Part shown: piece by piece, positions 8,327 through 18,018 of the stretch
Layout of the letters: every line of letters starts with the position of its first letter
How positions within the stretch are numbered: the first letter of the stretch is position 1
DNA from: Vibrio europaeus
Lineage (GTDB): Bacteria; Pseudomonadota; Gammaproteobacteria; Enterobacterales; Vibrionaceae
NCBI RefSeq assembly: GCF_001695575.1
Contig: NZ_LUAX01000001.1
Location: 1,984,001-2,048,000 of the forward strand
Length of the DNA: 64,000 nucleotides
Direction of reading: 5' to 3'
The notes under the pieces: model-generated
The model's database searches: none
The model's input: the letters and a program-made list of their open reading frames with translations, nothing else
What the model was told of the DNA's origin: nothing
Program-made: the position numbers and the translations under genes

Positions 8327-9231
8327 TGAAAATTGGTATTTTATCTCGTAACGCTAGCTTGTACTCAACCAAGCGTTTGATTGAAGCGGCGAAAAACCGT
8401 GGCCATGAGGTAAAAGTCATTGATGCACTTCGTTGCTACATGAACATCAATTCTGACAAACCTGAAATTCATTTTAAAGGTGAAGAGCTGTCTGGTTTCG
8501 ATGCCATCATTCCTCGTATTGGCGCTTCTGTCACTTTCTATGGCACAGCAGTACTGCGTCAATTTGAAATGATGGGCGTTTACCCAGTCAACGAGTCGGT
8601 AGCCATCACTCGCTCACGCGACAAGCTTCGCTCTATGCAGCTGCTATCTCGCAAGGGTATCGGCATGCCAATCACTGGCTTTGCCAGTAAACCTGATGAC
8701 GTGAAAGACCTGCTTGAAATGGTTGGCGGTGCGCCCGTTGTTATTAAGCTACTAGAAGGGACACAAGGCATCGGCGTTGTACTGGCTGAGACTCGTAAGG
8801 CGGCAGAAAGTGTTGTTGAAGCCTTTATGGGCCTGAAAGCCAATATCATGGTTCAGGAATACATTAAAGAAGCGGGCGGTGCTGACATTCGTTGCTTTGT
8901 GATTGGTGACAAAGTGATCGCTGCGATGAAACGTCAGGGTGCAGAGGGCGAGTTTCGCTCTAACCTCCACCGTGGCGGCAGCGCATCGTTAATTAAGATT
9001 ACTCCAGAAGAGCGACGCACTGCGGTCGCGGCTGCGAAAATAATGGGTCTAAATGTGGCTGGGGTTGATCTACTAAGATCAGAACGCGGTCCATTAGTCA
9101 TGGAAGTAAACTCATCTCCAGGTCTTGAAGGTATAGAGGCCGCAACTGGTAAAGACATTGCTGGAATGATTGTCGAATTTATTGAGAAAAATGCGGCAAG
9201 TAAAAGGACTAAAACTCGTGGCAAAGGCTAA
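8326..9231 (+). CDS. rimK: Ribosomal protein S6--L-glutamate ligase RimK
   Basis: 301-aa ATP-grasp ligase that adds glutamates to the C-terminus of ribosomal protein S6 (and can make poly-glutamate). N-terminal pre-ATP-grasp region starts [18 protein letters not shown]; the ATP-grasp core shows [37 protein letters not shown] and [17 protein letters not shown], the last holding the metal-binding Glu and Asn. Length equals E. coli RimK (300 aa). Second gene of a three-gene operon: ATG overlaps the stop of the RimB-like gene, and the downstream aspartoacylase-like gene starts inside its 3' end. Confidence 0.95.
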   Translation: MKIGILSRNASLYSTKRLIEAAKNRGHEVKVIDALRCYMNINSDKPEIHFKGEELSGFDAIIPRIGASVTFYGTAVLRQFEMMGVYPVNESVAITRSRDKLRSMQLLSRKGIGMPITGFASKPDDVKDLLEMVGGAPVVIKLLEGTQGIGVVLAETRKAAESVVEAFMGLKANIMVQEYIKEAGGADIRCFVIGDKVIAAMKRQGAEGEFRSNLHRGGSASLIKITPEERRTAVAAAKIMGLNVAGVDLLRSERGPLVMEVNSSPGLEGIEAATGKDIAGMIVEFIEKNAASKRTKTRGKG

Positions 9232-10282
9232 AAAGAATAGCGCATTCGAATTTCTCGGCGAGTCTATCTCGCCGGGAGAGCGTAAGGTGATTGAGTTAGA
9301 AGCGGCAAAGCTTTACACCCATTCACCCTTATCGATCCCAGTCGAGATCATAAACGGTAAACAAGCTGGCCCCGTTCTTATGGTCAACGCAGCGATTCAT
9401 GGTGATGAGCTTAACGGCGTTGAGATTGTTAGGCAGTTAATCAACACCCTTGATGCTAACAAGCTCAAAGGCACCATCATTGCTGTACCCATTGTTAACG
9501 TATTCGGCTTTATTCATAAGTCTCGTTATCTGCCAGATAGACGAGACTTAAACCGCTGTTTCCCGGGTAGTGAAAAAGGCTCGCTTGCTTCACGCATGGC
9601 AAACACCTTTTTCTCTCAGGTCGCTACGCGATGTGACTACATTTTGGACTTACACACAGGTGCCATTCACCGTACCAACCTGCCACAAATTCGTGCAGAT
9701 TTAAGTAATCCAGAAACACTTCGTATTGCTCAGGCGTTCGCTACGCCGGTAATTGTTGATGCTCCACTACGTGACGGTTCTCTGCGTAGCGAGGCTGAAC
9801 GCCTGGGCATTCCGGTTTTAACCTATGAAGCGGGAGAAGCGCTAAGGTTTGAGCCTATTTGTATCAGTGCAGGCTTCATCGGGGTTCAGCGTGTCATGCA
9901 GGCAATTGGTATGCTGCGTTCAAGTCGCAAAAAGTTGCCAACCCCGATGATCGCTAAGTCCACCAGCTGGTTGCGCGCGGAAAGTGACGGCATTCTGCGA
10001 ACTGTGGTGACGTTAGGCGAAAAAGTAGAAAAAGGTCAGGTGCTGGCTTACATCAGTGCGCCATTAGGCCACAGTGAGATTGAACTAAACGCACGTAAAG
10101 GCGGGATTGTAATCGGTCAGCAAACTTTACCTTTAGTCAACGAAGGTGACGCCATCTTCCATTTGGCTTACTTTGAACAAGACGATCAAGAAGTTGAGCA
10201 GGTGGTTGAAGAGTTTATCGAAGAAGTAATCGATGCTGATTTGGAGCCCTTAACCACAGGTCAGATTCACTCGCCGTCTTAA
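9218..10282 (+). CDS. Succinylglutamate desuccinylase/aspartoacylase-family protein
   Basis: About 354-aa zinc hydrolase of the M14-like AstE/aspartoacylase family. Zinc-binding HGDE-type motif is seen in [15 protein letters not shown], the second ligand region in [11 protein letters not shown], and the substrate region in [11 protein letters not shown]. The C-terminal hundred residues look like a lipoyl/biotinyl-type beta barrel ([22 protein letters not shown]). I chose the GTG at 9218 because AAGGA precedes it; an ATG at 9191 is also possible, both overlapping rimK. Substrate unknown: family members remove acyl groups from amino acids, so a role in undoing or feeding the RimK ligation is conceivable but not shown. 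Confidence 0.82.
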   Translation: MAKAKKNSAFEFLGESISPGERKVIELEAAKLYTHSPLSIPVEIINGKQAGPVLMVNAAIHGDELNGVEIVRQLINTLDANKLKGTIIAVPIVNVFGFIHKSRYLPDRRDLNRCFPGSEKGSLASRMANTFFSQVATRCDYILDLHTGAIHRTNLPQIRADLSNPETLRIAQAFATPVIVDAPLRDGSLRSEAERLGIPVLTYEAGEALRFEPICISAGFIGVQRVMQAIGMLRSSRKKLPTPMIAKSTSWLRAESDGILRTVVTLGEKVEKGQVLAYISAPLGHSEIELNARKGGIVIGQQTLPLVNEGDAIFHLAYFEQDDQEVEQVVEEFIEEVIDADLEPLTTGQIHSPS

Positions 10283-10296
10283 TCTGTGTATTGAGT

Positions 10297-10333
10297 AAAA
10301 AAATAGCCCGCATTTTTGCGGGCTATCTTATTT
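10297..10333. terminator. Bidirectional terminator between the rimBK operon and the SNF transporter
   Basis: Stem ATAGCCCGC / GCGGGCTAT with an A-run before and a T-rich stretch after. It serves two convergent genes that end at 10282 and 10346. Confidence 0.85.
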
Positions 10334-10345
10334 TATTCGATTCAT

Positions 10346-11710
10346 TTAGCCAAAAGAGGCCCAAATCACTGTGGCGACTAAGATAGGGCAAACGAACTTC
10401 ACGTAGGCAGGCCACAGTTTGCCAAACCAACCTTGAGTAAATTCAGGACAGCCTTGCTTTAGCTCTTTAATCTTAGAGTGACGATTCCATACCCAACCGC
10501 CAAATAGGCAGAACAAGAGTGCCGCTGCTGGCTGAAGGTATTGGGTTGCGACCATCGCCACCAAGCCAAACATGGCCGCAAAGTTGTAGACAATCACCAT
10601 ACTGAACAATGCAATCAAACCACCTAGCACCCAGCTTGTTGGTGCTCTCTTGGTGTTAAAGCGCTCACTCACTAAAGCAACCGGACACTCCAGCATAGAG
10701 ATAGATGATGTTAGTGCAGCTATGGTCAGTAGTAAGAAAAATACAATCGCAAACAACTGGCCAAGTAAGCCTAAACTATCGAACATAAGTGGTAAAACAG
10801 TAAACACTAGGGTATCGGAACTAAGCAGTGAGCCATCCTCAGCGTAAATCTGTACCCCTTTTTGCATCGCGACGAACATTGCAGGCATAACCACAAGGCC
10901 TGCAATAAAGGCAACTGCAGTATCTACCAAGGTGACATTCATTGCCATCTTAGGCAGGTTTTCTTTTTTGCTTAGATAAGAACCATAGATAAGCATCGAA
11001 CAGCCACCGATAGTTAGCGAGAAGAAGCCCTGCCCCATCGCCGCTAAGATCAGTTTACGATTCATCACTTTTTCAAAATCTGGAATCAAGTAGTGCTTCA
11101 AGCCTTCCATCGCACCATTTTGCGTCATGATGTAGATGAATAGCAGAGCAAACAAAACAAATAGCGCGGGCATCAGTCGAGTTGACCACTTTTCGATCCC
11201 CTGCTTAACACCACCTTGAACAATAAGCACAGTGAGAACGTAAAAAGTAATCGTACCGAAAAGGTTGCGCTCAACACTAAAGCCTTTAAACCAAGCAGTC
11301 GCTGCTTCCATACCTAAAACATCTGTAAAGGCACCAAGTAAGAAACAAATCAACCAACCGCCGACGATGCTATAGAAAGCAAGCACTGCACTTGGCACAC
11401 TTAGTCCAATCCAGCCAACAGCGGCACCGACGCGTTTTCCTGCCGGGTTCGCCGTTAGAGAACGCATACTGTCAACAGGATTAGCCTGACCATGGCGACC
11501 TATCGCCATTTCTACAACCAACATAGGAAAAGCGACCACTAGGATCATTACTAGATAAACCAGTAAGAAGGCACCGCCACCGTTACTTGCCGCTTGAGTA
11601 GGGAAACCCCATATATTGCCTAAACCAACCGCGGCGCCTGCTGCGGCAAGAATAAATCCGAGACGAGAACCAAAATGTTCGCGAGATTGAGAATTGTCTA
11701 CTTGTGCCAT
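10346..11710 (-). CDS. Sodium-dependent transporter of the SNF/NSS family
   Basis: 454-aa inner-membrane symporter. The family signature lies at the N-terminus: GSRLGFILAAAGAAVGLGNIWGFP, with the unwound TM1 glycines and the conserved W. Eleven to twelve hydrophobic segments follow, consistent with bacterial LeuT-like members that often have 11 or 12 TM helices. Substrate (an amino acid or other amine) cannot be assigned. Single gene; convergent with the rimBK operon and preceded by 111 bp of non-coding DNA. No regulatory site recognised. Confidence 0.9.
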   Translation of the reverse strand: MAQVDNSQSREHFGSRLGFILAAAGAAVGLGNIWGFPTQAASNGGGAFLLVYLVMILVVAFPMLVVEMAIGRHGQANPVDSMRSLTANPAGKRVGAAVGWIGLSVPSAVLAFYSIVGGWLICFLLGAFTDVLGMEAATAWFKGFSVERNLFGTITFYVLTVLIVQGGVKQGIEKWSTRLMPALFVLFALLFIYIMTQNGAMEGLKHYLIPDFEKVMNRKLILAAMGQGFFSLTIGGCSMLIYGSYLSKKENLPKMAMNVTLVDTAVAFIAGLVVMPAMFVAMQKGVQIYAEDGSLLSSDTLVFTVLPLMFDSLGLLGQLFAIVFFLLLTIAALTSSISMLECPVALVSERFNTKRAPTSWVLGGLIALFSMVIVYNFAAMFGLVAMVATQYLQPAAALLFCLFGGWVWNRHSKIKELKQGCPEFTQGWFGKLWPAYVKFVCPILVATVIWASFG

Positions 11711-11821
11711 ACCACTTAAATCGCACCAATGAACTAGTTGACTAGTACATTAATACAAAACGCCAATACTCACAATTAAAATAGCGAATCGTTAGGTAGA
11801 TAAGGTTAAGTTATAGCCGAT

Positions 11822-13375
11822 TTAACTTGTAACGTTCAGTTTACGCGTTGACTCTACTAAGTAAGGCTTAATCTTCGCTCTATTTCTTCCACTGTGTTTC
11901 GCTTCATAGAGCGCACTGTCGGCCACAAGGAAAATATCGTGCTGATTATCGAGAAGTTGACACGCACAATCCGCAACTCCTACAGACACAGTGACATATT
12001 GCGCAGTAGGCGAATGTTCATGGGTAATGGCGAGGGTATTTATCGCCGAGAGCAACGCATCCGCTTCGTGCTTATTGTTAATCGGTTGCTCGGAGGAAAG
12101 GAGGATACAAAATTCTTCTCCGCCGTACCTAGCAATAAACTTGTCACAACTCGATTTGGCGTTAGATAAATGGGTCGCCACTTCACTTAAGATAAAATCC
12201 CCTTCAAGGTGACCATAGTTATCGTTGAAAGATTTAAAGTGGTCGATGTCAATTAAGACGACACTAACATACTGATTTTGCGAGCATGACTTGAGTTGCT
12301 GCCAATAGGCTTGGAGTCTGCGACGGTTGCCAACTTTGGTCAAAGCATCATGGGTCGAAAGCCATTCCAGTTCGCTACGATTTCGCTCTAACTCACCAAA
12401 AACCTCATTGATTCGACTAGCAAAATCACGCATTTCATGGGAAATAAACTGATCTTCTTCAGTGATAGTTTGGCTATCTTTATTGAGATTACACAGCGCA
12501 AATCTCGCCTGCTTGATTGGTTTAATCATCACATGCACAACACACAAATTAAAACCAAACATAAATACAGCAAAAGCGAGCACAGCTGACAACTCACCCC
12601 ATGTGATAAACGAAGGCATAGTGACCGAGTGATTAATCACAATACAAACCGTTGAATTGTTTTGATAATCCAACCGTTCGAGAATGGTTATATTCTCTCG
12701 ATTAGCAACCTCCGCAGCTTCTGCTTGTTGCTTGGTGTAAATTTCCACATTGATGCCCGTTGCTTGCTTTAGCATTCGTACAAAGCTACCGCCAATCGGC
12801 TTTATAAACATCATATAACCACGGTCACAGTCCGCACCATCACTATCACAGATCCTTGACGTTGCGAGGAGAGCGGGCTGATCATCAAAAACAAGAAACT
12901 TAACAAACGGAGTGATCTTGTCGGTTCTGGATTTCAAACTATCGGCTAACAATGCACCAAATTTATAACGGATTTCATCGTAAGAACGATCCTGCAGGGC
13001 CTTTACATCGTAATGGCGACCCCAGATTAAACTAACATTTGGATCAAAAATGAATACACCGCTCAATTGCTGAGAGGTAAAGGTATGAGGGCTGATACTG
13101 CGATCGGTAAACTCTGGATCAGGCGAATGAATAAAGTCAGTGATACTTTCCCATGCCGCGTAGTTAATCAATGAGCGAGCGAGTTCAGATTTTTGTAGAT
13201 CAATGACTGTTTTAACTCGATTCACTTCCTCAGCCTGGAGGAATTCAAAACGCTCAACCGCCTCATCATAGGTCCAGATATAGCGGAAAGAGAGATAACA
13301 AAAAACAAAAACACTCGCCATCATCAGCGAAGCAATGATCGTTAACTGTTTGAGAGATAGGTGGGATATCTGCAT
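11822..13375 (-). CDS. Membrane diguanylate cyclase with CHASE4-like sensor
   Basis: 517-aa inner-membrane protein predicted to make c-di-GMP. TM1 is at residues about 10-33, then a periplasmic CHASE4-like domain (YAAWESITDFIHSPDPEF and VFIFDPNVSLIWGRHYD), TM2 at about 255-280, a HAMP-like linker, and a C-terminal GGDEF domain. The active-site motif is GGEEF at 418-422 in ARYGGEEFC, so catalysis should be possible. The position of the inhibitory RxxD I-site reads SCDK, so feedback inhibition by that site is not expected. Monocistronic; the ligand of the sensor domain is unknown. Confidence 0.88.
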   Translation of the reverse strand: MQISHLSLKQLTIIASLMMASVFVFCYLSFRYIWTYDEAVERFEFLQAEEVNRVKTVIDLQKSELARSLINYAAWESITDFIHSPDPEFTDRSISPHTFTSQQLSGVFIFDPNVSLIWGRHYDVKALQDRSYDEIRYKFGALLADSLKSRTDKITPFVKFLVFDDQPALLATSRICDSDGADCDRGYMMFIKPIGGSFVRMLKQATGINVEIYTKQQAEAAEVANRENITILERLDYQNNSTVCIVINHSVTMPSFITWGELSAVLAFAVFMFGFNLCVVHVMIKPIKQARFALCNLNKDSQTITEEDQFISHEMRDFASRINEVFGELERNRSELEWLSTHDALTKVGNRRRLQAYWQQLKSCSQNQYVSVVLIDIDHFKSFNDNYGHLEGDFILSEVATHLSNAKSSCDKFIARYGGEEFCILLSSEQPINNKHEADALLSAINTLAITHEHSPTAQYVTVSVGVADCACQLLDNQHDIFLVADSALYEAKHSGRNRAKIKPYLVESTRKLNVTS

Positions 13376-13435
13376 CTAAACGTCATACCCTAAAAGCAAG
13401 AGCCAGAATTAAACACATTATTCACCAAGTTGTCT

Positions 13436-13465
13436 ATAACAAGAGTGCCATAGGCACTCTGTTAT
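13436..13465 (-). terminator. Hairpin after the YggN-like gene
   Basis: Stem AGAGTGCC / GGCACTCT with an ATA loop, extended by ATAAC / GTTAT across one bulge. There is no clear U-run, so it may be an RNA-end stabilising hairpin rather than a full intrinsic terminator. Confidence 0.45.
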
Positions 13466-13494
13466 GTGATCGCATACCTTGAGCAATCGTTACC

Positions 13495-14238
13495 TTAGAT
13501 CGTAAAAAGCTGATAATCCTTAAGTTCAGGTATCTTCTTATGCAGTTGCTGCTCTTGTTCAGCCATCTGATCCAACGAGTCACAAAATTCTTCGCTTTGC
13601 TGCTCAACCTCAACCGCATGTTGCTTTAAGCGCTCCGCGATACGCTCTTTCAGCTCACTCATCGCATTCGCCATTTCAGTTAAGTTTAAACCGCCTTCCG
13701 CCTTCATCTTTGCCGACATTGCGTTGAACGCACTGGTGATAAACTCTTCATTAAACAGCGCTTTCGCTTTTTCAAAATCGTCTGCCCATGATTCGCGCAG
13801 TGAGGCGAAAGTGTCTGCTGGCAACACAAGATCGCCATCCTTATAGTAACGCGCTTCCATATCCGCATAAAATTGCTTCATGGATTGCTTAACGCTGTCG
13901 AACGCTTCTGGGGCATCAAAGCTCACCGCCACGTCATCAACGATATCATTGGCAAGCGCTAAACCGTCTTGAGCGATCTTTCTCACGCGCGGTGAGTAAT
14001 CATTAAGATTGTCACGGTACTGAGCAATCGCTTGCTGCTGCTCATTGTCCAGCTCTATCTTCTCACCATGAATAAGTAAGTTATTGTCAGCATCGACAAC
14101 CGCTTTCTTACCACTGGTCTGCACGATTTCAATCCGCTCACCATTGAGGTGAATCTCATTTTTTAAATCCACTTTACACTGCGCTGCGTACGCTTGGCTT
14201 GAAAGCAGTATCGGTAAGGCAAGTATTACTTTCTTCAT
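13495..14238 (-). CDS. yggN: YggN-like DUF2884 periplasmic protein
   Basis: 247-aa exported protein of the DUF2884 (YggN) family with unknown function. Signal peptide MKKVILALPILLSSQAYAA is followed by a cysteine and a beta-type segment (IHLNGERIEIVQTSGKKAVV), then a long mostly helical, glutamate-rich part with a coiled-coil appearance ending in ELKDYQLFTI. Start ATG at 14238 chosen because it gives a clean signal peptide; an ATG two codons earlier (14244) is equally open. Lies 55 bp downstream of the GreA/B-like gene on the same strand, so they may be co-transcribed. Symbol follows the E. coli relative and is a family label only. Confidence 0.78.
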   Translation of the reverse strand: MKKVILALPILLSSQAYAAQCKVDLKNEIHLNGERIEIVQTSGKKAVVDADNNLLIHGEKIELDNEQQQAIAQYRDNLNDYSPRVRKIAQDGLALANDIVDDVAVSFDAPEAFDSVKQSMKQFYADMEARYYKDGDLVLPADTFASLRESWADDFEKAKALFNEEFITSAFNAMSAKMKAEGGLNLTEMANAMSELKERIAERLKQHAVEVEQQSEEFCDSLDQMAEQEQQLHKKIPELKDYQLFTI

Positions 14239-14293
14239 TGTCATCCCACTCAATTGATTGCTCACGAGCATATCAAAAACGGCTTAAAGTTTG

Positions 14294-14770
14294 TCAGCAG
14301 ATGGTTTCTATCTCGTAGCTATGCTCGATGTCTGCGATTCTATAACTGATTTCATCTTCCACCTGTTTTGCTTTTAGAGCCTGCCCAAGCGGGGATTCAA
14401 ACGTTACCAACACTATTAAATGTTGCTGAAATTCGACTTTCAGGCCACCCGCACATGGGGCAAGAAAGAACCAGTGGCGATGGTCATCCACATCAAGCAG
14501 TGACACTAAGCAACCCAACCCAACGACTTGCGGTGCCTGCGGTATTACCAAATTGGTCATAGCTTGAATTTCTTGTTCGCACTCCTGCACCCGCATCGCT
14601 TGGCCATGCGCTAAATAAGACGCCTCTAGCGCTAACGTATCATATTTGTGCTCAGGGACCGTCTCTTCGTCGGTCGCGGACTCGATCGCTCTTTGTGCTG
14701 AGCTCACTGCAATCTCTAACTTACTTTGCAGTTGCGAGAGTATTACTTGCCGCAGCTCTAATTTATTCAT
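14294..14770 (-). CDS. GreA/GreB C-terminal-domain family protein
   Basis: About 158-aa protein. N-terminal half is a coiled coil (MNKLELRQVILSQLQSKLE to about residue 70) containing the family's KYDTLALEASYLAHGQA block; C-terminal half resembles the FKBP-like domain of GreA/GreB (VGLGCLVSLLD and VTFESPLGQALKAK). Gre factors bind the RNA polymerase secondary channel; whether this paralogue does so is unknown. I chose ATG 14770 because related proteins begin with a similar MNK-type sequence. The frame stays open upstream to 14899 with a hydrophobic stretch, but that part is antisense to the recQ start. Divergent from recQ. Confidence 0.75.
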   Translation of the reverse strand: MNKLELRQVILSQLQSKLEIAVSSAQRAIESATDEETVPEHKYDTLALEASYLAHGQAMRVQECEQEIQAMTNLVIPQAPQVVGLGCLVSLLDVDDHRHWFFLAPCAGGLKVEFQQHLIVLVTFESPLGQALKAKQVEDEISYRIADIEHSYEIETIC

Positions 14771-14849
14771 ACTAAAATCGTGTTCCATTGCTCTGATAGC
14801 CATTAGAATACCTGTGACCAACGCAGAAGAGAATAGCAGGAATAGCCCA

Positions 14850-16787
14850 ATGGACAGTTCGCCCCACCAGTCAGCCATAGCACACACGCTCCAACACACA
14901 TTTGGCTTCGATAGCCTGAGGGGTGGTCAGCAACAAGCGATTGAAACCATTTTAGACGGACGTTCCTGCGCAGCAATTTTCCCTACAGGTTCAGGGAAAT
15001 CCTTGTGTTATCAGCTACCAGCAACCCTACTGCCAAACCTGACTTTGGTCGTCTCCCCTTTGCTAGCGCTAATGAAAGACCAACTCACTTTTTTGCAGAG
15101 CAAGCAAATCCCCGCAGCTTCGATCGATTCGAGCCAAAGCCGCGAAGAGACGCTGCAAGTGATGGAACAAGTCAGGCGTGGTGAGATTAAAATCCTTATG
15201 ATCTCTGTTGAGAGACTGAAGAACGAGCGTTTTCGTCAGTTTATCTCTCAAGTACCAATCTCGCTGTTAGTGGTCGATGAAGCGCACTGTATTTCAGAAT
15301 GGGGACACAACTTTCGTCCTGATTACCTAAAGCTGCCTCAGTACTTAAAGGAATTTCGTATCCCTCAGGCATTGTTGTTAACAGCAACGGCGACTCAGTC
15401 AGTGATTGAGGACATGCGAGACAAGTTTTCGATCGCTGAGCAAGATCTCGTTGTGACTGGCTTCTACCGAGCAAACTTAGATCTCAGCGTTGTTCCTTGT
15501 GAAGAGGATGACAAAGCAGAGCAGCTGCTCAACCTTATTGGCCCTGAACCTACCGCGCCAACGGTGGTTTATGTGACCTTACAGCAAACCGCCGAAACGG
15601 TTGCCAAACAGCTGACCAAAGGTGGTGTCAATGCGCATGCTTATCACGCAGGGATGAAACCCGATATTCGTGAATCTATCCAAGACCAATTTATGCGTGG
15701 CGAGATTGACTGTATTGTTGCCACCATCGCTTTCGGCATGGGTGTCGATAAATCGGATATTCGCCGTGTCATCCACTTTGATCTGCCAAAATCCATCGAG
15801 AACTACGCTCAAGAAATTGGTCGAGCGGGTCGAGATGGCAAGCCATCTCAGTGTATTTTGCTCGCCAACCAAAACGGTCTCAGCACGCTAGAAAACTTTG
15901 TCTATGGTGATACCCCCGAACTCGGTGATATCCACTCGGTACTTCAACAAGCCTTGGACAACAGTCCACAGTGGGAAGTGGTCCTTTCGAGACTATCTTC
16001 GGAAACCAATATTCGTCAGTTGCCATTAAAAACCCTATTGGTTTACATGGAGATGGCGGGTCTTGTACAAGCCAAGTTCAGTTACTTCGCCGATTATCGA
16101 TTCAAATTCATCAAAGACAAACAATTTATCATCAGTCAGTTTGATCCAGCTCGCCAGCATTTTGTCTCCGCTCTGTTTGATTGCTCAAGCCAAGCTAAGG
16201 TCTGGTGTCAGGTTGATTTTGATGCCCTATGGAACCACTTCCAAGGTGAACGGCATCGCGCGGTTTCTGCCCTCGACTACTTTAACGAAAAAGGATGGAT
16301 TGAGCTCGAAAGCAAGCTGATGACCGAGGTCTATACAGTAAATAGCCCTGAGCAGAGTCTCGATGCGTTCTCTCAAAACTTGTGGTCACTGTTTAAAGAT
16401 AAAGAACGTAGCGATGTAGAACGAATTCACAATCTGCTTAACTACTTTCAATCTGAGCAATGTTTAAGTGCAGGGCTTGCGCACTATTTCGCAGATTACA
16501 ACGCCCCTGCTGAATGCGGTCATTGTAGTGTTTGTCGTGGCGCTATCGCGACTTTGCCTCAGCCAGTCGTAGAAGAGTACAACCCTGAGCAGGTATCGAC
16601 GTGGTTAAAGACGCTCGAAGATAAAGCCAAACAAAAACTCTCACCTCATCTGAAAACTAAGTTCCTTTGCGGTATCACCACGCCACTGTTCACTAAGATC
16701 AAAGCTCGCTCTTTGTCTGGATTTGCCAAACTGGAGTCGACCCCATTCGCTGATGTCCTAGCGCAAGTTGAGCACATAGAGAACTAG
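14850..16787 (+). CDS. RecQ-family ATP-dependent DNA helicase (no HRDC)
   Basis: 645-aa superfamily-2 3'-5' DNA helicase. Motifs in order: 0 motif FGFDSLRGGQQQAI, Walker A FPTGSGKS, motif Ia VVSPLLALMKDQ, Walker B VVDEAHCISEWGHNFRPDY, motif III LTATATQSV, motif V VDKSDIRRVIH, motif VI QEIGRAGRDG. A RecQ zinc site follows (cysteine near 540s, then CGHCSVC). No HRDC domain is seen at the C-terminus, unlike E. coli RecQ, so this is probably a paralogue of the main vibrio recQ and no symbol is given. ATG 14850 has AGGA eight bases upstream and gives the usual RecQ N-terminus. Confidence 0.85.
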   Translation: MDSSPHQSAIAHTLQHTFGFDSLRGGQQQAIETILDGRSCAAIFPTGSGKSLCYQLPATLLPNLTLVVSPLLALMKDQLTFLQSKQIPAASIDSSQSREETLQVMEQVRRGEIKILMISVERLKNERFRQFISQVPISLLVVDEAHCISEWGHNFRPDYLKLPQYLKEFRIPQALLLTATATQSVIEDMRDKFSIAEQDLVVTGFYRANLDLSVVPCEEDDKAEQLLNLIGPEPTAPTVVYVTLQQTAETVAKQLTKGGVNAHAYHAGMKPDIRESIQDQFMRGEIDCIVATIAFGMGVDKSDIRRVIHFDLPKSIENYAQEIGRAGRDGKPSQCILLANQNGLSTLENFVYGDTPELGDIHSVLQQALDNSPQWEVVLSRLSSETNIRQLPLKTLLVYMEMAGLVQAKFSYFADYRFKFIKDKQFIISQFDPARQHFVSALFDCSSQAKVWCQVDFDALWNHFQGERHRAVSALDYFNEKGWIELESKLMTEVYTVNSPEQSLDAFSQNLWSLFKDKERSDVERIHNLLNYFQSEQCLSAGLAHYFADYNAPAECGHCSVCRGAIATLPQPVVEEYNPEQVSTWLKTLEDKAKQKLSPHLKTKFLCGITTPLFTKIKARSLSGFAKLESTPFADVLAQVEHIEN

Positions 16788-16799
16788 AGGCATTTAAGA

Positions 16800-17867
16800 C
16801 TAAAAGAAGCTAAGTTGTTTCGCCTGCTCTTCCGGTTTAAGCATAACGTTTAAACCCAACAGGCGAATCTCTCTGCCCTGTTGGCGCTTCAAAATATCAC
16901 TCAATAGCTGCTTGAAATATTCCAGTTCAAGCTGCGGGTGAATATGCTCAATGGTGGTTAATTGAAAATCAGCGAACTTCAGCTTAATACCTTGCTTAAT
17001 GATGGCTTTGTCAGGCGAGGCTTTTTCTAAACGTTTTTCGAGCTCAGGAAAGAGTTTTTCTTCGATAACCTGCCAGCACTCCTGATAGGAAGAAATATTT
17101 TGGCTAAAGGTTCGCTCGACGCCGACCGATTTACGCTCGCGCTCAACAACCACTTCTCGGTTATCAATGCCGTGACTCTTATTCCACAGTGAAGCGCCCA
17201 AACGACCAAACCTGAGCAGCAAATCGCGATAGTTGCTGTTTTTAATGTCTTCGCCAGTATAGAAACCCGCTTGGTGCAATTTTTCCAAACTTACTTTGCC
17301 AACGCCTGGTATTTTCTCTAAAGGGAGTTTATCAACCACCTCTTGCACCCGATCTGGCGGGATGACAAATTGCCCATTGGGTTTATTCATGTCAGAAGCG
17401 ACTTTGGCTAAGAATTTCACTGGAGCAATGCCTGCCGAAGCGGTTAACGAAAGTTCATGCCAGATGTCATGACGTATTGCTTCAGCTATCAGAGTGGCTG
17501 AACCCTGACACTGAGTACTTTCTGTGACGTCGAGAAAGGCTTCATCCAGAGATAAAGGCTCGATCAATGAAGTGTAACGAGAAAAGATTTCGCGGATCTG
17601 TTTTGAAACCTCTTTATAGACTTGCATCCTACCTGGCACGACAAGTAACTGTGGGCATAGTTGCAATGCACGAGCAGTAGGCATAGCACTACGAATACCA
17701 AATTTTCTTGCCTCATAATTACAAGTACTTAGTACACCACGCTGTTTCTCATGTCCACCTACGGCAAGCGGTCGTCCACGATAAGAAGGGTTGTCTCTCA
17801 TTTCTACCGCAGCATAAAAACAATCCATATCGACATGGATGATTTTTCGTACTTTTTCACCTGACAT
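16800..17867 (-). CDS. dinB: DNA polymerase IV (DinB)
   Basis: 355-aa Y-family translesion polymerase. Catalytic acidic residues lie in HVDMDCFYAAVE (N-terminus) and LDEAFLDVTES (about residue 103). The helix-hairpin-helix region is PLEKIPGVGKVSLEKL, followed by the little-finger domain. The C-terminus ends EEQAKQLSFF, a QLSFF peptide that resembles the beta-clamp binding motif of Pol IV (QLvLgL in E. coli). A near-perfect LexA box lies 24 bp upstream of the start, so expression should be SOS-induced. Convergent with the recQ-like gene, 12 bp apart. Confidence 0.95.
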   Translation of the reverse strand: MSGEKVRKIIHVDMDCFYAAVEMRDNPSYRGRPLAVGGHEKQRGVLSTCNYEARKFGIRSAMPTARALQLCPQLLVVPGRMQVYKEVSKQIREIFSRYTSLIEPLSLDEAFLDVTESTQCQGSATLIAEAIRHDIWHELSLTASAGIAPVKFLAKVASDMNKPNGQFVIPPDRVQEVVDKLPLEKIPGVGKVSLEKLHQAGFYTGEDIKNSNYRDLLLRFGRLGASLWNKSHGIDNREVVVERERKSVGVERTFSQNISSYQECWQVIEEKLFPELEKRLEKASPDKAIIKQGIKLKFADFQLTTIEHIHPQLELEYFKQLLSDILKRQQGREIRLLGLNVMLKPEEQAKQLSFF

Positions 17868-17891
17868 TACGACAAGACACCCGACAAAAAG

Positions 17892-17907
17892 CTGTATATA
17901 AATACAG
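17892..17907 (-). promoter_or_regulatory. LexA (SOS) box of dinB
   Basis: CTGTATATAAATACAG, one mismatch from the enteric consensus CTGTATATATATACAG, with perfect CTG and CAG ends. It lies 24 bp upstream of dinB and 111 bp upstream of the divergent response-regulator gene. Confidence 0.9.
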
Positions 17908-18018
17908 TTTAATTTATCTTAATTGGTTCTCATAGGAAAAGTTGTCGACAAATTATCCGAGCAAGATTGCTAGATAGGTTTATTATTAAAACTAGCACTA
18001 TGATCAAGAGGCACGACT

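Noticed and set aside
9170..9217. Aspartoacylase-like gene starting at 9170
   Set aside because: It would overlap rimK by 62 bp with no ribosome site; GTG 9218 with AAGGA is better.
13436..13465. Hairpin near 13.45 kb as a small-RNA gene
   Set aside because: It follows the YggN-like stop closely and lacks its own promoter; an RNA-end hairpin is the simpler reading.
14771..14899. N-terminal extension of the GreA/B-like gene with a membrane-helix-like stretch (LSIGLFLLFSSALVTGIL)
   Set aside because: It is antisense to the recQ-like start region, relatives start with an MNK-type sequence at 14770, and the hydrophobic run is probably a by-product of the opposite-strand code.
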